DNA from: Plectrocnemia conspersa
Lineage: Eukaryota; Arthropoda; Insecta; Trichoptera; Polycentropodidae
DNA: 64,000 nt
Assembly (NCBI GenBank): GCA_009617715.1
Contig: VTFK01000468.1
Coordinates: 124,001-188,000 of the forward strand
Reading direction: 5' to 3'
Numbering within the stretch: position 1 is the first letter of the stretch; every line of letters starts with the position of its first letter. This document shows, in pieces, positions 36,060-47,060 of the stretch. A program made the translations under genes and the position numbers. The notes beneath the pieces are model-generated. The model was not told the origin of the DNA. It saw nothing but the letters and a program-made list of their open reading frames with translations, and searched no databases.

Positions 36060-36700
36060 ATAGCGTATATATTTTACCGAGTCGACACTATCAACAAATT
36101 GAGAATAGCGCCCAGACGATTTGTATTCACCGAAACTGTAACTCGCGTGAAATATTGCAGTTCGCCATAGTGGTGCGACGTGCCATAATAACGCAAATAA
36201 AATAAGTTAAATTTCAAAAGTTCAAAGCGACGAAAGCTACACAGCACAACTGGTGCAAGCGAGGGTGTGCCGAAATATAAAATTCACCGATACCTATATC
36301 ATTATAATATTGTATTCATACCATATGGAGAGATTTGTACTTTCAATGTTCACAATTGTACACGCCCTAAGTGGTATATAAGCTATGCAATTTTATGCAT
36401 TAAGAGGTATTGCCCGTTTTTATTCATATTACGCTTTATTAGGTGGGTTGTGTTTTGCGGCTGTTTTTTTATAGTGTAGCTTTACTTTCGGCCCCACCCC
36501 ATCTTTTGCAACACCTTGGCGTCTCGGCGCAGCCTCTGGCGCTACTCCTGTATCTAATGTAAATCTTTGCCGTTAGCATAAATCTCAATTTCGTAGTGTA
36601 CAAATATGACGGCCTCCTGTTGATTTATGTATATTCCGCCCGCAGTAATTTCAGCACCGCGACGCCGATTCTATCTCTCTCTCTCTCTCCCTACTCTATT
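36060..36700. other. GC-rich pocket ending in (CT)n
   Basis: GC-richer sub-blocks at 36060-36260 and 36480-36690, ending with a pure CT tract at about 36672-36690. A 70-codon plus frame (36267-36479) lies in the AT-richer middle and is unrecognised. Confidence 0.3.
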
Positions 36701-37494
36701 AGGAGATATAAAAAATACTTTAAAAACGTTACTGTCTACGTCTAGATCATTTTAATATGGATTAGATAATAGTTAACACGCTTTCCAAACATATAAGTTT
36801 AATATAATATATATAAAATTATTAACTTTTAAAAACAGTCTTTATATAGATACTAGACACAAAGATACTAGAAACACTTTATTCTCGATATAATACAATT
36901 TAAAATAAACTTTTTGATAAATGCATTCCACAACTAGATCAAATTCACGTTTATTTAGAAAGTAAAAAATCATTAGTTCCGATAGAAAGGTCACAATAAT
37001 TTTTTTAAATTCAGCGCATATAAACACATTTTTACAAATGGATTTTAACATATGTTTTTTTCCCATTCCTCTTTTAACTTACAATTTGTCACAAATGGAA
37101 AAGGGTATTTTTCGTCTAAAAAAAATAGATTTTATATTTGGTAGCGTTCTTGAAGACCGCACTCACAGAGCTTCTTCTCTTTGACCCAAGGCACATGAAG
37201 ACTTTGAATAAAAGTAATAAAACAACTAGTTGCGTTAATAACTTACAAAATATTTGCAATAAAAACGATTATTCATATTATTTTTAATATATAAACGTTT
37301 ACCAGAGCAAGTGCAAATTAGTGATTTAAAACCATTATATAGTTTACAATAAAAAAATAAATAAGGTAATAATACCAAAAAACTTTAACAAAAATAAAAA
37401 ATATTTAGTTATTAAATTAACTAGGGAACTGGAGCTACTAACAATTAAATTTATACCTCTAAAGCAAGACATGATCAAGCATTTTTTGTTTATA
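36701..37494. other. AT-rich spacer
   Basis: The minus frame 36842-37066 is unrecognised. No repeats noticed. Confidence 0.3.
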
Positions 37495-37708
37495 TAGTAG
37501 ATCTCCCTAATAACACGGTTAATTGGGTACGTGCTATTATGGTGCGTGTAGTTTGGGCACTATAAAATACTCATACAATTTTTTGTAATACGTACGTATG
37601 AATCAGGTGCGTATGATGAGATATTCTCCTTTTGGATCGCTCACACATAAATGAACGTACATCCAAATAGCATATCCCCAATTTATCGTGTTATTGGAGG
37701 ATCTACTG
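37495..37708. mobile_element. MITE with ~33-bp TIRs and TA target site (pogo/mariner type)
   Basis: A 214-bp non-coding element. The left end begins TAGTAGATCTCCCTAATAAC and the right end (reverse complement) begins CAGTAGATCCTCCAATAAC. Allowing one gap, the two agree at most positions through 'ACACG-T-AATTGGG'. TA flanks both sides (37493-37494 and 37709-37710). No open frame. TA targets and CAGTAGA-type ends fit pogo/Tigger-derived MITEs. The ends differ from those of the Tigger at 33.3 kb, so it comes from another family. Confidence 0.72.
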
Positions 37709-37989
37709 TAATTAAATTTGTTTTAGTCCGTTAGATATCTAACAGGATAGTCGTTTAAAATATCGTTTGACATTTCTAATTGAAATTACAGTTTACTAGC
37801 AAAATTTCAAAAAGTTAATAAGCAATTACAAAAGTAGTAAATTGGCATTTAACTGCCTCTAAAAACATAGTTAAATTGTGACTAAAAGTTTTCCGACCTC
37901 CAACAAAGATATATTTTAATAAACAATTTAAAATAAAAATTGTGATGTCGCTAAGTATTTTTTTAAACAACTAACACAATTTCTTGCAC
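37709..37989. other. AT-rich spacer
   Basis: No feature recognised. Confidence 0.25.
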
Positions 37990-38655
37990 AACTTCTTGCG
38001 AGAACTCAGCGATCCCAACGCTTCTAAAAAAAGCGCTGTAATACAAAAATTTGTTTATAAATGTATCTTAAGAACATCTTAACGTTTTTACATATTTTAA
38101 TAAAAATGGTCAAACTGAAACGCGTTTCTCATAATAAAGCCAAGCATCTTAAAAGATTTTTTGCAGCGTCGTTTACAGATAAAAAAACCACCACATGCTT
38201 TCAAAAGTAATTCCAAAATCTTTAGTAAAAGTTTCTTTCGCCAAAACGTTCCCATCGATATTGTAAGAATAATCTGATGGCAAACGGATTCTAGTAAAAC
38301 ACACAGTATGACACTTAAAGGGCTAAACGTTGATCGAATATTATCTCTACAAAGAATCTGAATTAAAGGAAAGAAGTCCGAAACAGATTGATAGCAACTA
38401 AATATTTTAAAATCATCTTTATACAGAAAAAAACTTGAATTTATAACTGCCGTATGTATGTAAATAATAAATAAGCAAAAAAAAAAAAAAAAGAGGGCTC
38501 AGTGTGGACTCTTGAGGAATCCCCAAAAGGGTGAAATATTATTTTAACAATCGGCAGCAATAGGTTACAACTAGCCAAAAATCGTTCTTAAGAACTCGAG
38601 AATTACTGAGTTAAATCATTCGAGCAACCGAAGTCTGACATTCTCGCATCAAAGG
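37990..38655 (-). mobile_element. LINE-B copy 2: reverse transcriptase region
   Basis: Collinear with 63220-63960. It starts at 'cttgcgagaactcagcga--tcccaacgct' and ends past 'gagcaaccgaagtctgacat'. In LINE sense the coding pieces are an RT block related to PSGVPQGSNLGPL (here PFGIPQESTLSPL), then INSSFFLYKDDFKIF, the active-site box with YKDD (38412-38423) instead of YADD/FADD, followed by the post-RT segment. A long A-run at about 38478 interrupts the frame. Unlike the 63-kb copy, it keeps the box region. Confidence 0.72.
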
Positions 38656-38879
38656 AAAACTGTTCCACCTTTGTGCTTGTTTTTATTTTATTGTGCTTTT
38701 TTACATATGCTTGTGATAATTTTTCTATGCTCAATGTTGTTGGGCCCTGCATTGATTTAAAACATAAATAAATTATAACATTTCTGTTTAATTCAGCGTA
38801 TATTTAAATCCTAGAAATGAATTCACAAAAACAGTTAAATTAACATTAGTAATGTGAACTCAAGTAAAATGCAATAAAA
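38656..38879. other. Spacer
   Basis: No feature recognised. Confidence 0.25.
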
Positions 38880-39330
38880 CACGCTTTCGTAGGTCGAGTT
38901 TCCGAAACAATTGCTCAAACAGCGGCGCGATACAACATGCAACTCGTCGTACCAGAGGATAGCTACATATGTATGTGCTTTTTGTCTCAATTTAGGGGGA
39001 AAATATAGCATGCTCGGAACGTTTCTCTCCGTGATGCCAAAAGCACACAATTCAGCCGTTCCTCTTGCTCCAAATCAAACTTTGGACTTGCTCCTACGTA
39101 TGTACATATAATACATACAGACGAACGACCGCAAAAGTTGTCCGGGCAAGTTTTTCCCGGGCGAAACAGGAAGAACAAGTCGCTTTTTATTTTCTCGACA
39201 GAAACACCTGCAATCGGAAAAATGTCCTAAACAAGTTGTCGACGCGACCGCGTAAGAGCAATCCGCAGGTAGCATCTCGGATGCAACTTTTCGACCCTTA
39301 ACTGGTTGACGCACACTGCAGCCAAATAAT
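38880..39330. other. GC-rich pocket, open on both strands
   Basis: Four overlapping frames of 63-79 codons (38911-39111 and 39065-39301 plus; 38987-39178 and 39075-39314 minus), none recognisable. Composition-driven openness is the likely cause. Confidence 0.3.
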
Positions 39331-40249
39331 CACTATCAACCCAAAGCAAGAAACATACTCAAAAATTTTCTCTGTCCTTACATTGTGTGAGAAAATTAAT
39401 AAATTTGAGTGTGTTTTTATTTTAATGACCATTATTTTTTGTGTAAAGTATTATTTATTTTTATTTTTAATAGCGATTTTACCATTATAACTTGACAGGT
39501 TTGACCAATGCATTATGATGGCTAATATACAAACAATAATAAACTGTTATTATGCACACCTAAAATAGATGAGCTCCATCCTACATAATAAATTTATTAT
39601 TTATATCGGTCTAAGGGCTGCAATAGCAAGACGATGTACTTTAATTGTATGTATTTATTTATACGCTTTTTAGATTAGTTTAAAAATGTGTATTATAACT
39701 GTAACATTATAAATTATGCTAGTATATATAATGTTTGCCACAGTGTGTGATTTAAGCGAAAAAATGTAACCGAGGATGTGCCGCGCTTGAGAGCTGATTA
39801 AAAGTTTCACGAAAGTGTAAGAAATCGTAAGGGTGTTCTGGTCGTTTTGCTGACACTTTTCAGAGTTTAAATAGCAACTTTGGCACAACCATTTGACATT
39901 TGTGTTTCGTTTGGTAAATGTAATTGCACTTAAAAGTTCATATTATTAATCGTATAAAATAATGTATTTATAAAAAAAATTCATCCTGATTGAAAAAAAT
40001 GTGGATATATTAAAAATTGTCTTTATCCAACTGTAAGTCACAAGTTTATATTAAGTCAAAAAGAATAGCAGTTTTAATTAGTGTCAAAGCTTACTAATTA
40101 TTATATATATGCCTTAACTTATGTTAGCAACCATAATCGTTTTTTATATTTGCTATATATACATATGTTCTAAAACAGCAGTTTCAAAACATTTTATTTG
40201 TTAATTTTTACGTTTTATTAATATTCAGTATACTATAGAGTTACTCTCG
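39331..40249. other. AT-rich spacer
   Basis: The minus frame 39670-39888 is unrecognised. No repeats noticed. Confidence 0.3.
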
Positions 40250-40510
40250 CCAATATGAAATTGTATCAAAAAGAGACCGTGGCGCCTAAGCGCCTGTGTC
40301 GCATGCGAGGTATAGTGCGGCTATATATTGGAGCTATAATGGCAAAGAGGCTTTCCATATTTATGGCGTGAACACAGCTTGAACCCGAGACGTAAATAAT
40401 AATACGATAGATTTACAGCCGGTAGTACACTTTAGTCCCGTTCGGACTGCGAGCCCGTGACTGACTTTTTTCACCCACATTTAGACCCACTTGCTTCTTT
40501 GCCAATAATT
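40250..40510. other. GC-rich pocket
   Basis: Contains 'gtggcgcctaagcgcctgtg' and a 'tttatggcgtgaac' word. No frame above 60 codons. Candidate regulatory DNA. Confidence 0.3.
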
Positions 40511-41997
40511 AAATAAATAAACCATAAAACAAGTACTTAAACTTTGAAATCTTGTGATACCTTTCAAATTTTTTTTATCAACTTACACATGCTACACATT
40601 TATTATTATATTTGTCAGTGCCTAGATTGATGAAAAAATGCAAATATATTTTGCTTTACATACTAAAACTTATAAATCAACCGGTTTTACTTGTTCAAAT
40701 TTGAAGTTATAAAATAGAAAAACGAGACACATATATATAATATTATAATATGTGTACACGTTTTTAATGAGAACGCTCGGTATTATCTTGTTTAACCGCC
40801 AGATGTTTGTTTAGTGCGAGAGTTTTGTATTTAATACGTCGTGCTCACTTTGTCTGCGAAAATTCTATAGGGTTCCCAGATAAGAAGATCCCTTTTGAAA
40901 GCCCTTACCCTTAAGTCTTCCTTTTCAGTCTTTAAACACAAGCGGGAATCCTTATCTTCGGCCAAATCTTCATATATACAATATACACGCACAAAGTACA
41001 TGTCTTCTATGTTCTATGTATACACATATATACATAGCATGTTTAAGTCGAAACGGCCCACTTGATTTCTTTGAGTTGGACTAGGCTTTTGAAACCCTTT
41101 TGAGTATATTTGTTTACTCTGGACACCGCAGTGTTTTTCATTTAATATTTAAGCCGAAGAACTTTATGAAAAATAAGTCTTTACTAAGATAAAAATAATT
41201 TTAGTTTCAGATAGAAATATGATTAATAAATTGCTTTATATAAACTTCACTATAGAAATAAGCGCATGTATTTTATGCAGTTGTATGGTTACGTGTATCT
41301 TATATCATCTCAATCACACACTCAATGTCAATTTTGAGCTAGTCAAATAATGCTATCGAGGGCGAAGACGAGTTCAAATGGCAAATATTTTTAAAACTAG
41401 AAACATCTAATGTATTTTTTTAGATATAATATTAGATAAAAATAATATGAATTAATTAAGAAAAATAAGAGCACTGTTAACTTTACATTAAAAATGAAAT
41501 AGTTGCTAATGGAGCGTTTTATAATAATTATGACTTTGTAGTCCTTTGAAATAATTATCTTAAAAAAATATAATGCTGATAAATGTGACCCTTTTACGTG
41601 TTTTATGAAATAATAAACGTTAGCCTATTTTTCTCCCTTAAGAATATAAGGGCAACAAAATTAAAAACTAATTAATTGTATCGGTTTTATCTTGCCTTTA
41701 ATTATTTCTAAAAATATAAATAAATTTAAAATATTTCGATTTAATACGCAATAATCAAAGCACTCAATTGAATAAAATGTGCCATAGGAAGTACCTGAAT
41801 GGATTTTAAAATGTTTTTTTTTATTTAATTATTTCCGTAATCTTATTAACCAGAATTAAAATCTGCAATTTTTTTGCTCTATCCCTCTATAACTATAATA
41901 AGTAATAAAATCATTATAGTTATAGAGCAAAATAAGCAATAGCTTTAAATAATACTATGCTTCTTACATGCTTAATTTTAACAAGCGGTTTGAAAAC
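40511..41997. other. AT-rich desert
   Basis: Apart from the hairpin at 41885-41927, nothing recognised. Confidence 0.3.
41885..41927. repeat. Hairpin with 15-bp perfect arms
   Basis: CTCTATAACTATAAT (41885-41899) pairs exactly with 41913-41927 around a 13-nt loop. The pairing extends outwards (TTTTGCTCTAT against ATAGAGCAAAA) if 4 bases loop out on the left arm. The structure sits 70 bp before the satellite begins. Confidence 0.55.
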
Positions 41998-42817
41998 TTT
42001 ACTAAGTATGAAAATATTTAACTATTTATAAAATATAAGGCTACAAAACACGGTATACTAAACACGTGTTAGAGACCTTAAAAATCAACAATAAATTCAC
42101 CTAATATAAAAATATTCAGCTCTTTATGTATATTTATATCCACAAAGTGTTTGTGGGGCTAAAACACGTGTAACCTAAAATGAAAATCAACAATAAAAAT
42201 TAATAAGTGTGAAAATAAATAGCTCTTTCTAAATATTTAAAGGGGCAAGACACGTGTTTTAGGGTCTTAAACAGACGTTGAAGATTTTGATTATCACCAT
42301 TTATTGTAATCAAGTATAGTAATATCGTGTATTTGAAGGTCTTTTGTGATACTAAAACACGTGTAAAAGACTAAAAAATCTACAATTTTTTCAATAAGAA
42401 TAAAAATAATCAGCTTTTATAGTAAATAAAATTATAAGAAATTGTAATTATGGTCTAAAACACGATATAAAAACTTCATTACTTCATTACTTCATTACTT
42501 GTTTAATTGAGTATTGTTATATAATATTTTTTATTGGCGTTTTTAAATCTAGAATAAATGTAACGAATAAATGTAAAAAAACTAACAATAATTTCACTAA
42601 GTAGTATAATATTTACTTTTAAAGAAATAAAAGACGCGCTTGTGTGTCCAAAATACATTGAAAATACCTTAAAATATAACTATAATTACAAAAAGAACTG
42701 AATCATTAAGTTTTTGAGGGTTTAACACATGTTAAAGACTCTAAAAATCAACAATAATTTTATTGGGTACATAAATATTTACCTATTCATAAATATTTAA
42801 GGCCACAAAACACGTTG
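41998..42817. repeat. CACGTG tandem satellite, left part
   Basis: Degenerate head-to-tail array with a period near 100 bp. A unit reads roughly ACACGTGT, (T)AAAGAC(C)T, TAAAAATCAACAATAA, TTCACTAA-TATG, AAAATATTCAG-CTTTTTA, TAAATATTTAAGG-C, (A)AAAACACG. Perfect CACGTG hexamers lie at 42063-42068, 42165-42170, 42251-42256 and 42358-42363, that is at intervals of 102, 86 and 107 bp. Later units have mutated forms (cacgat 42471, cacatg 42726, cacgtt 42811). A local (ACTTCATT)n expansion occurs at about 42475-42500. Confidence 0.75.
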
Positions 42818-43709
42818 CTTATTATTTTATTTATTATTTTTATTTTATTAATTTATTTAGCTTAATAGCTAATCTTTACATCTAACAAATTTAGTAAACA
42901 TATATAAAAATATATAAAAAATACATAACAGAAAGAAAAAAAAAAAATATATAATAATAAAGACTTAATATTATAATTTATTTCTATATGTACGAAGGTG
43001 TTTTTTTATTCCATTTATGAAACCCGTTATATTTTTGCTGTTTCGGATTTCTCTTGGAAGACTATTATATAAATCAAAACCCCCGTACATAATTCCCCTA
43101 GCCGTACTCGTTTTCTTATACTTAATTATCTTTAAATTTTCTTTATTTCTAGTATTATATTTATGTACATCTTTATTTCTTATTAAATACTTATTAAAAT
43201 ATTTTGGTAACATATTATTTTCTAACTTATATATAAATACTAAAACATTCATACTCAATATTTCTTGAACATTCAACCATTCTAATCTATCAATCATACT
43301 TTTACAATTAGTTAATCTATTTTTTATTTAAGATTACTCTCATTTGCCCTATTTTGTAATTTTGCAACATTTGTTTATCTAATTTATTTAACATATTTAA
43401 TAGTGTTGCACAATAATTAAAATGGGGCAATATTATACTATTGTAAAATTTTTTTTTTTATTTATACTTAATATATTTCTTAATCTAGATAATAAACCTA
43501 TTTTTCTACTAATTTTTTTTAATATGTAATTACAATGTTCTTTAAAATTTAATTTTGTATCAACAATTACTCCTAAATATTTTATATTATCCACTATTTC
43601 TATACTAGAGTTATTTATTACTATTTTGGTACTATTATCTAACACATTTTTATAATTAATAAACATACATTTAGTTTTATTCTCATTTAATTTAAGTACA
43701 TTATTCACT
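42818..43709 (-). mobile_element. LINE-D: 5'-truncated LINE inserted in the satellite
   Basis: Minus-strand insertion. The LINE 3' end, with an AATAAAATAAA-type simple tail, lies at the left (about 42818-42860) and the truncated 5' end at about 43709. The satellite sequence left of the insertion (AAAACACGTT) resumes at the right as TTAAAAGACTCTAAAA, so the junctions are well defined. Coding content is the C-terminal half of the reverse transcriptase ORF. No extended target duplication is obvious. Confidence 0.75.
42971..43708 (-). pseudogene. LINE-D ORF2 C-terminus (post-YADD RT and tail)
   Basis: Minus strand, first block 43708-43433: LKLNENKTKCMFINYK, then IEIVDNIKYLGVIVDTKLNF and KEHCNYILKKISRKIGLLSR. 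This is the RT thumb-side motif 'LN..KTK.M...IKYLGV.+D..L.F..H'. After a stop it continues as YNSIILPHFNYCATLL, then LQNYKIGQMRVILN. After a frameshift come MIDRLEWLNVQEI and the C-terminal tail with HKYNTRNKENLKI and GFDLYNSLPREIRNS (43297-42971). A Jockey/CR1-type ORF2 ends this way. Only a few lesions separate the three blocks, so this is one of the less decayed LINEs here. Confidence 0.75.
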
Positions 43710-44065
43710 TTTAAAAGACTCTAAAATTCAAGTAAAATTTCAATAAGTAAAAAAATATTCAGTCTTTTATAAAGATTACAGGGTACAAGACACTTGTTAA
43801 AAGCCTTAAAAATCAACAATAATTACACTAAATATGAAAATATTCACCTTTTTATAAATATTTATAGACACAAAACGCGTGCTTAGGGATCAAAAACACG
43901 TTTAAAAAATTTAAGGGTTAAACTATAGTTTAACTGAGTACAAAAAAATTATCTTTGATAAATATTGAAGGGCACTAATACGTGTTTTGGGGTCTAAAAC
44001 ACCTCTTAAAGACCTTACAAATCAGCAATAAATATACTAAATATATAAATATTCGGCTTTTTATT
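43710..44065. repeat. CACGTG satellite, right part
   Basis: Continues the array after the LINE. Units contain mutated hexamers (cacttg 43791, cgcgtg near 43877, tacgtg 43979) and the 'aaatcaacaataa' and 'aatattca-c-ttttta' words. The array fades out after 'attcggctttttatta' at about 44065. Confidence 0.7.
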
Positions 44066-44389
44066 AACCTTTACCAGTCCAACGCTCTGTTCCATATAAT
44101 AATTAAAAAAAAAATTATAGCTAAGCTTTGATATAAAAGATTGGTGTGTCTATGTTTTTAGTGTTTGCGAGCTTTCTATATAGCAAATACTGATTAGACA
44201 TTTATGATACATTTTCATTTTCAAAAATAATCAGTCAATGGTATATAAAAAAAAATATTATACCTTTCTATCTAGAAATCGAACTTGGGTGTCTCTAGCT
44301 ATAATCAGAAAAAGGATTTATCAATTTCGTTGATATTAAATTATAAAACTATTACATAGCACAAAGGATAGTGATGAATCGGTAATGTA
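44066..44389. other. AT-rich spacer
   Basis: No feature recognised. Confidence 0.25.
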
Positions 44390-44770
44390 TTGTAATTTAT
44401 TCACGCCCCGGGGAGAGAGGGTTTTGTTGAATTTCCCAACGCGAGCTTTCCGCGTCGCGACGTCGACGTCTTCGAGCGTTGCGGATCTGCAGAAACCATA
44501 GCCGCCGCTACATTTAACCATGGATTATTTCCCCAAATAGCTTTATCAAGTTTACGAGTTTGGAAACAAAACAAAGATGCGGGACATTGATTGATGAGGC
44601 CGCCCCGACGCCGCTACATCACACGGACGACGCTGAAACGGCTAATGACGTCACATCGGCGGAGTCGTTTTGCCCTATCGGTATCTTCATTAAGACCAGC
44701 ACTTGTGACGGTGAAAAATGCGGACCAATGAGATCTAAAAGCCAGGAAGAAGGATCGATTGAATGAATCT
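44390..44770. other. CpG-rich pocket with CCCCGGGGAG and a CRE-like palindrome
   Basis: One of the most CpG-dense blocks. CCCCGGGGAG lies at 44406-44415 and TGACGTCA, the canonical CREB/ATF palindrome, at 44646-44653. Frames on both strands (44336-44521 minus, 44560-44766 plus) are open but unrecognised. Candidate enhancer or promoter-like DNA. Confidence 0.4.
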
Positions 44771-45029
44771 ACCACAAGATTTCTAATACACATACAGTAA
44801 ACGTATATATATTTATATATAACAAAAAAAAAAAACATTTTTCTACATATTAAACAGCCTTCCCCAAATATCCTTTCTATATAAAGAGTTGCAATCAAAT
44901 TATTATATGTATATTTTACATAATTGTTGACAACTGTATATATAAAAAAGCGTTGTAATTATGAGAGTACTACAAATATAGATTTCTTTGAATAAGCCGA
45001 CGCTGATCAAGATTTAAATTCATATAGTG
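44771..45029. other. AT-rich spacer
   Basis: Poly-A run near 44823. Nothing else. Confidence 0.25.
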
Positions 45030-46180
45030 GCTTTTTACTTTTGCGTGGCAAGAAAGGGGTGGTTTTCCTTATCGTTTTGCTGTCGGTTATGACCGCGACA
45101 ATGACACGGGTACTGGTACAGTAATAGCAGTCGGTATAGATTGCAGAATTGCATTATCATGCGAGCGGAAGCAGAAAGCACCGGATGCAATAAAAACAAG
45201 CTTCCCTTTTGCGGAGACAATGCAATCTCGGACAAAACTTTCGCCGCACTGTAAGTGCATTTAAAAACACCTCGTCACCGTTATGGGTGAAGTTGCTAAA
45301 TTCAACAATTGCTCGACGCTTTCACAGAGTAGGGATACGTGAGCGTGGACGGAAAACTTTTCAATGACAATGATCTTTAAGAGAGGACGAAAGGTGTTCT
45401 GCTTAAATCGAATGCCGTAAAAAGACACAAATGTTTTAAATGTTTATTGTAGAATCGTTTTCGAAAAAGTTTTAATAAATCTGAGATGCCTAATGGTGCG
45501 ACTGCACAAGTACAACAAAAAAACGTATATGAGTAGACAGTTAAGCAGACAAGTGTAAAATTCGTATAATAAAACAGCAACTATAAATTTCTATCGTTAG
45601 GGTGTAAAAGTTCCAGTTAAAGAGATTTTAAAATATCCTAATATAATTTGCGATGAAATCAATAAATTTTACGCTTTTATTAATTTTGAAAAAACTACAA
45701 ACAGTGTTTAATATATTACATAGACAAGAAGTAGATGATGTTATCGTCGACACTATTGCTGACATACACAACACATTACACATTGCCCATTACAGTCATC
45801 TCGCTCATAACCAACAAAGCCATCTTGAACCATGCCCAGTCCATCACGTATCCGAGACGAAAACTTTTTTTTATCCGCAAATGGGATCATCTCGAAAGCG
45901 CGTCCATTAAAAGTTGTGATTTCTATAATAATTCCCATTAGCCTGTGTACATGTGGCCATAATCCCCGTATCCGGGCTTACAAGTTTAGCTTTAAATTAC
46001 GTCGCGGGTCCGTAGAGGGCGTACAAAACGAAAATATGTATTTATTGCCGGCCATTATTTCTAAATTATGCACAGAGTTGTTTTGCTGCTTAAACAATCA
46101 AACACTTGTTTGTGGCTAACCTAAACTTTCGGGACTTATTTGGGGGGAAAAGTTTTGCTTGAACTTAAACCTACGCCGCT
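45030..46180. other. Extended GC-richer block
   Basis: About 1.1 kb of intermediate composition with many short overlapping frames, the longest plus 45832-46119 (95 codons) and 45653-45910 (85 codons). They contain no recognised domain and overlap each other in different phases. An unrecognised exon cannot be excluded. Confidence 0.3.
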
Positions 46181-46719
46181 GGGTTGAAATACAAATTCAA
46201 CAATTGACCAATACACTATATTATATTATATGTTAATGTAATACCTCTTGTATACGCAGTATGGAAAGGTATTGGATTCTATAAATAGATACTATCAAAT
46301 ATCGTATCAATATTTTTCTCGTCACCTATTTTATATGAGTTAAATTTAAATTCTGGTTTATGGAGAAGTTGGGAATATTTTTATAACATTAGTAGAATAT
46401 TACCCAGAATAAAAAGTCATAAGATAAATCCTAGTATTTTAGCAGGATCAAAAATAGTATATACGTATTTAAGTTGTGAGTCGTTTTAAGTTAATTGTAC
46501 CTTTCTAATAAAAATTAAGATATGCTTTGCATTATTATTTGTATTTTAAATATAGAGCTCCTTAATCAATCAATAAAATACATGGTATCAAATTAATAGG
46601 AGAAAAAATGCTTATGTACGCATGTTTTTTTGTGGGCAACAGGTAATGTTAACCATTATCAATGTAAAATATCGAGTCCATAAAGTTTTAACGATTGAAC
46701 TTAAAAGAAAAACACATTA
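46181..46719. other. AT-rich spacer
   Basis: No feature recognised. Confidence 0.3.
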
Positions 46720-47060
46720 AGAGGGCATCGGGGCCGAGATCTCCTACTTTATTCAACGTTAAGCTGCATCACGACGCGCGTCCAGGATTAAGCTCCGCTC
46801 CCGAAGGCGAAACTTGGCTCATATTTGTAAAAGCTCAATGAAAAGAGGATCAGGCAAAAACAAAAGCAATTTGCCAAAGTTCCGCCAAGTTTTCCATGAG
46901 CGTCCTCCTCGGGGACACGGGCCACATCAGGTGCGTTCAACCCGGGTACAAGAGAGATGAGCCCGTGACTCGGCCCGCGCTTTTAATCCCGCACGAATGC
47001 CGAAATCCTTCCTGCAACTGGACTTCTGGGACTTTGTGACTAAAAAATATTTTTTTCGCC
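46720..47060. other. CpG-rich pocket
   Basis: Dense in CpG and GC words (cacgacgcgcgtcc, ctcggcccgcgc). No frame above 60 codons, which argues against an exon. Candidate constrained non-coding DNA. Confidence 0.35.

Noticed and set aside
36672..36690. (CT)n tract as a GAGA-factor promoter element
   Set aside because: A simple microsatellite is sufficient explanation; no promoter context identified.
42475..42500. (ACTTCATT)n as a CRISPR-like or functional repeat
   Set aside because: Three and a half adjacent 8-mers without spacers: local slippage inside the satellite.
43017..43268. 83-codon plus-strand frame
   Set aside because: Antisense shadow of the LINE-D ORF2 tail.
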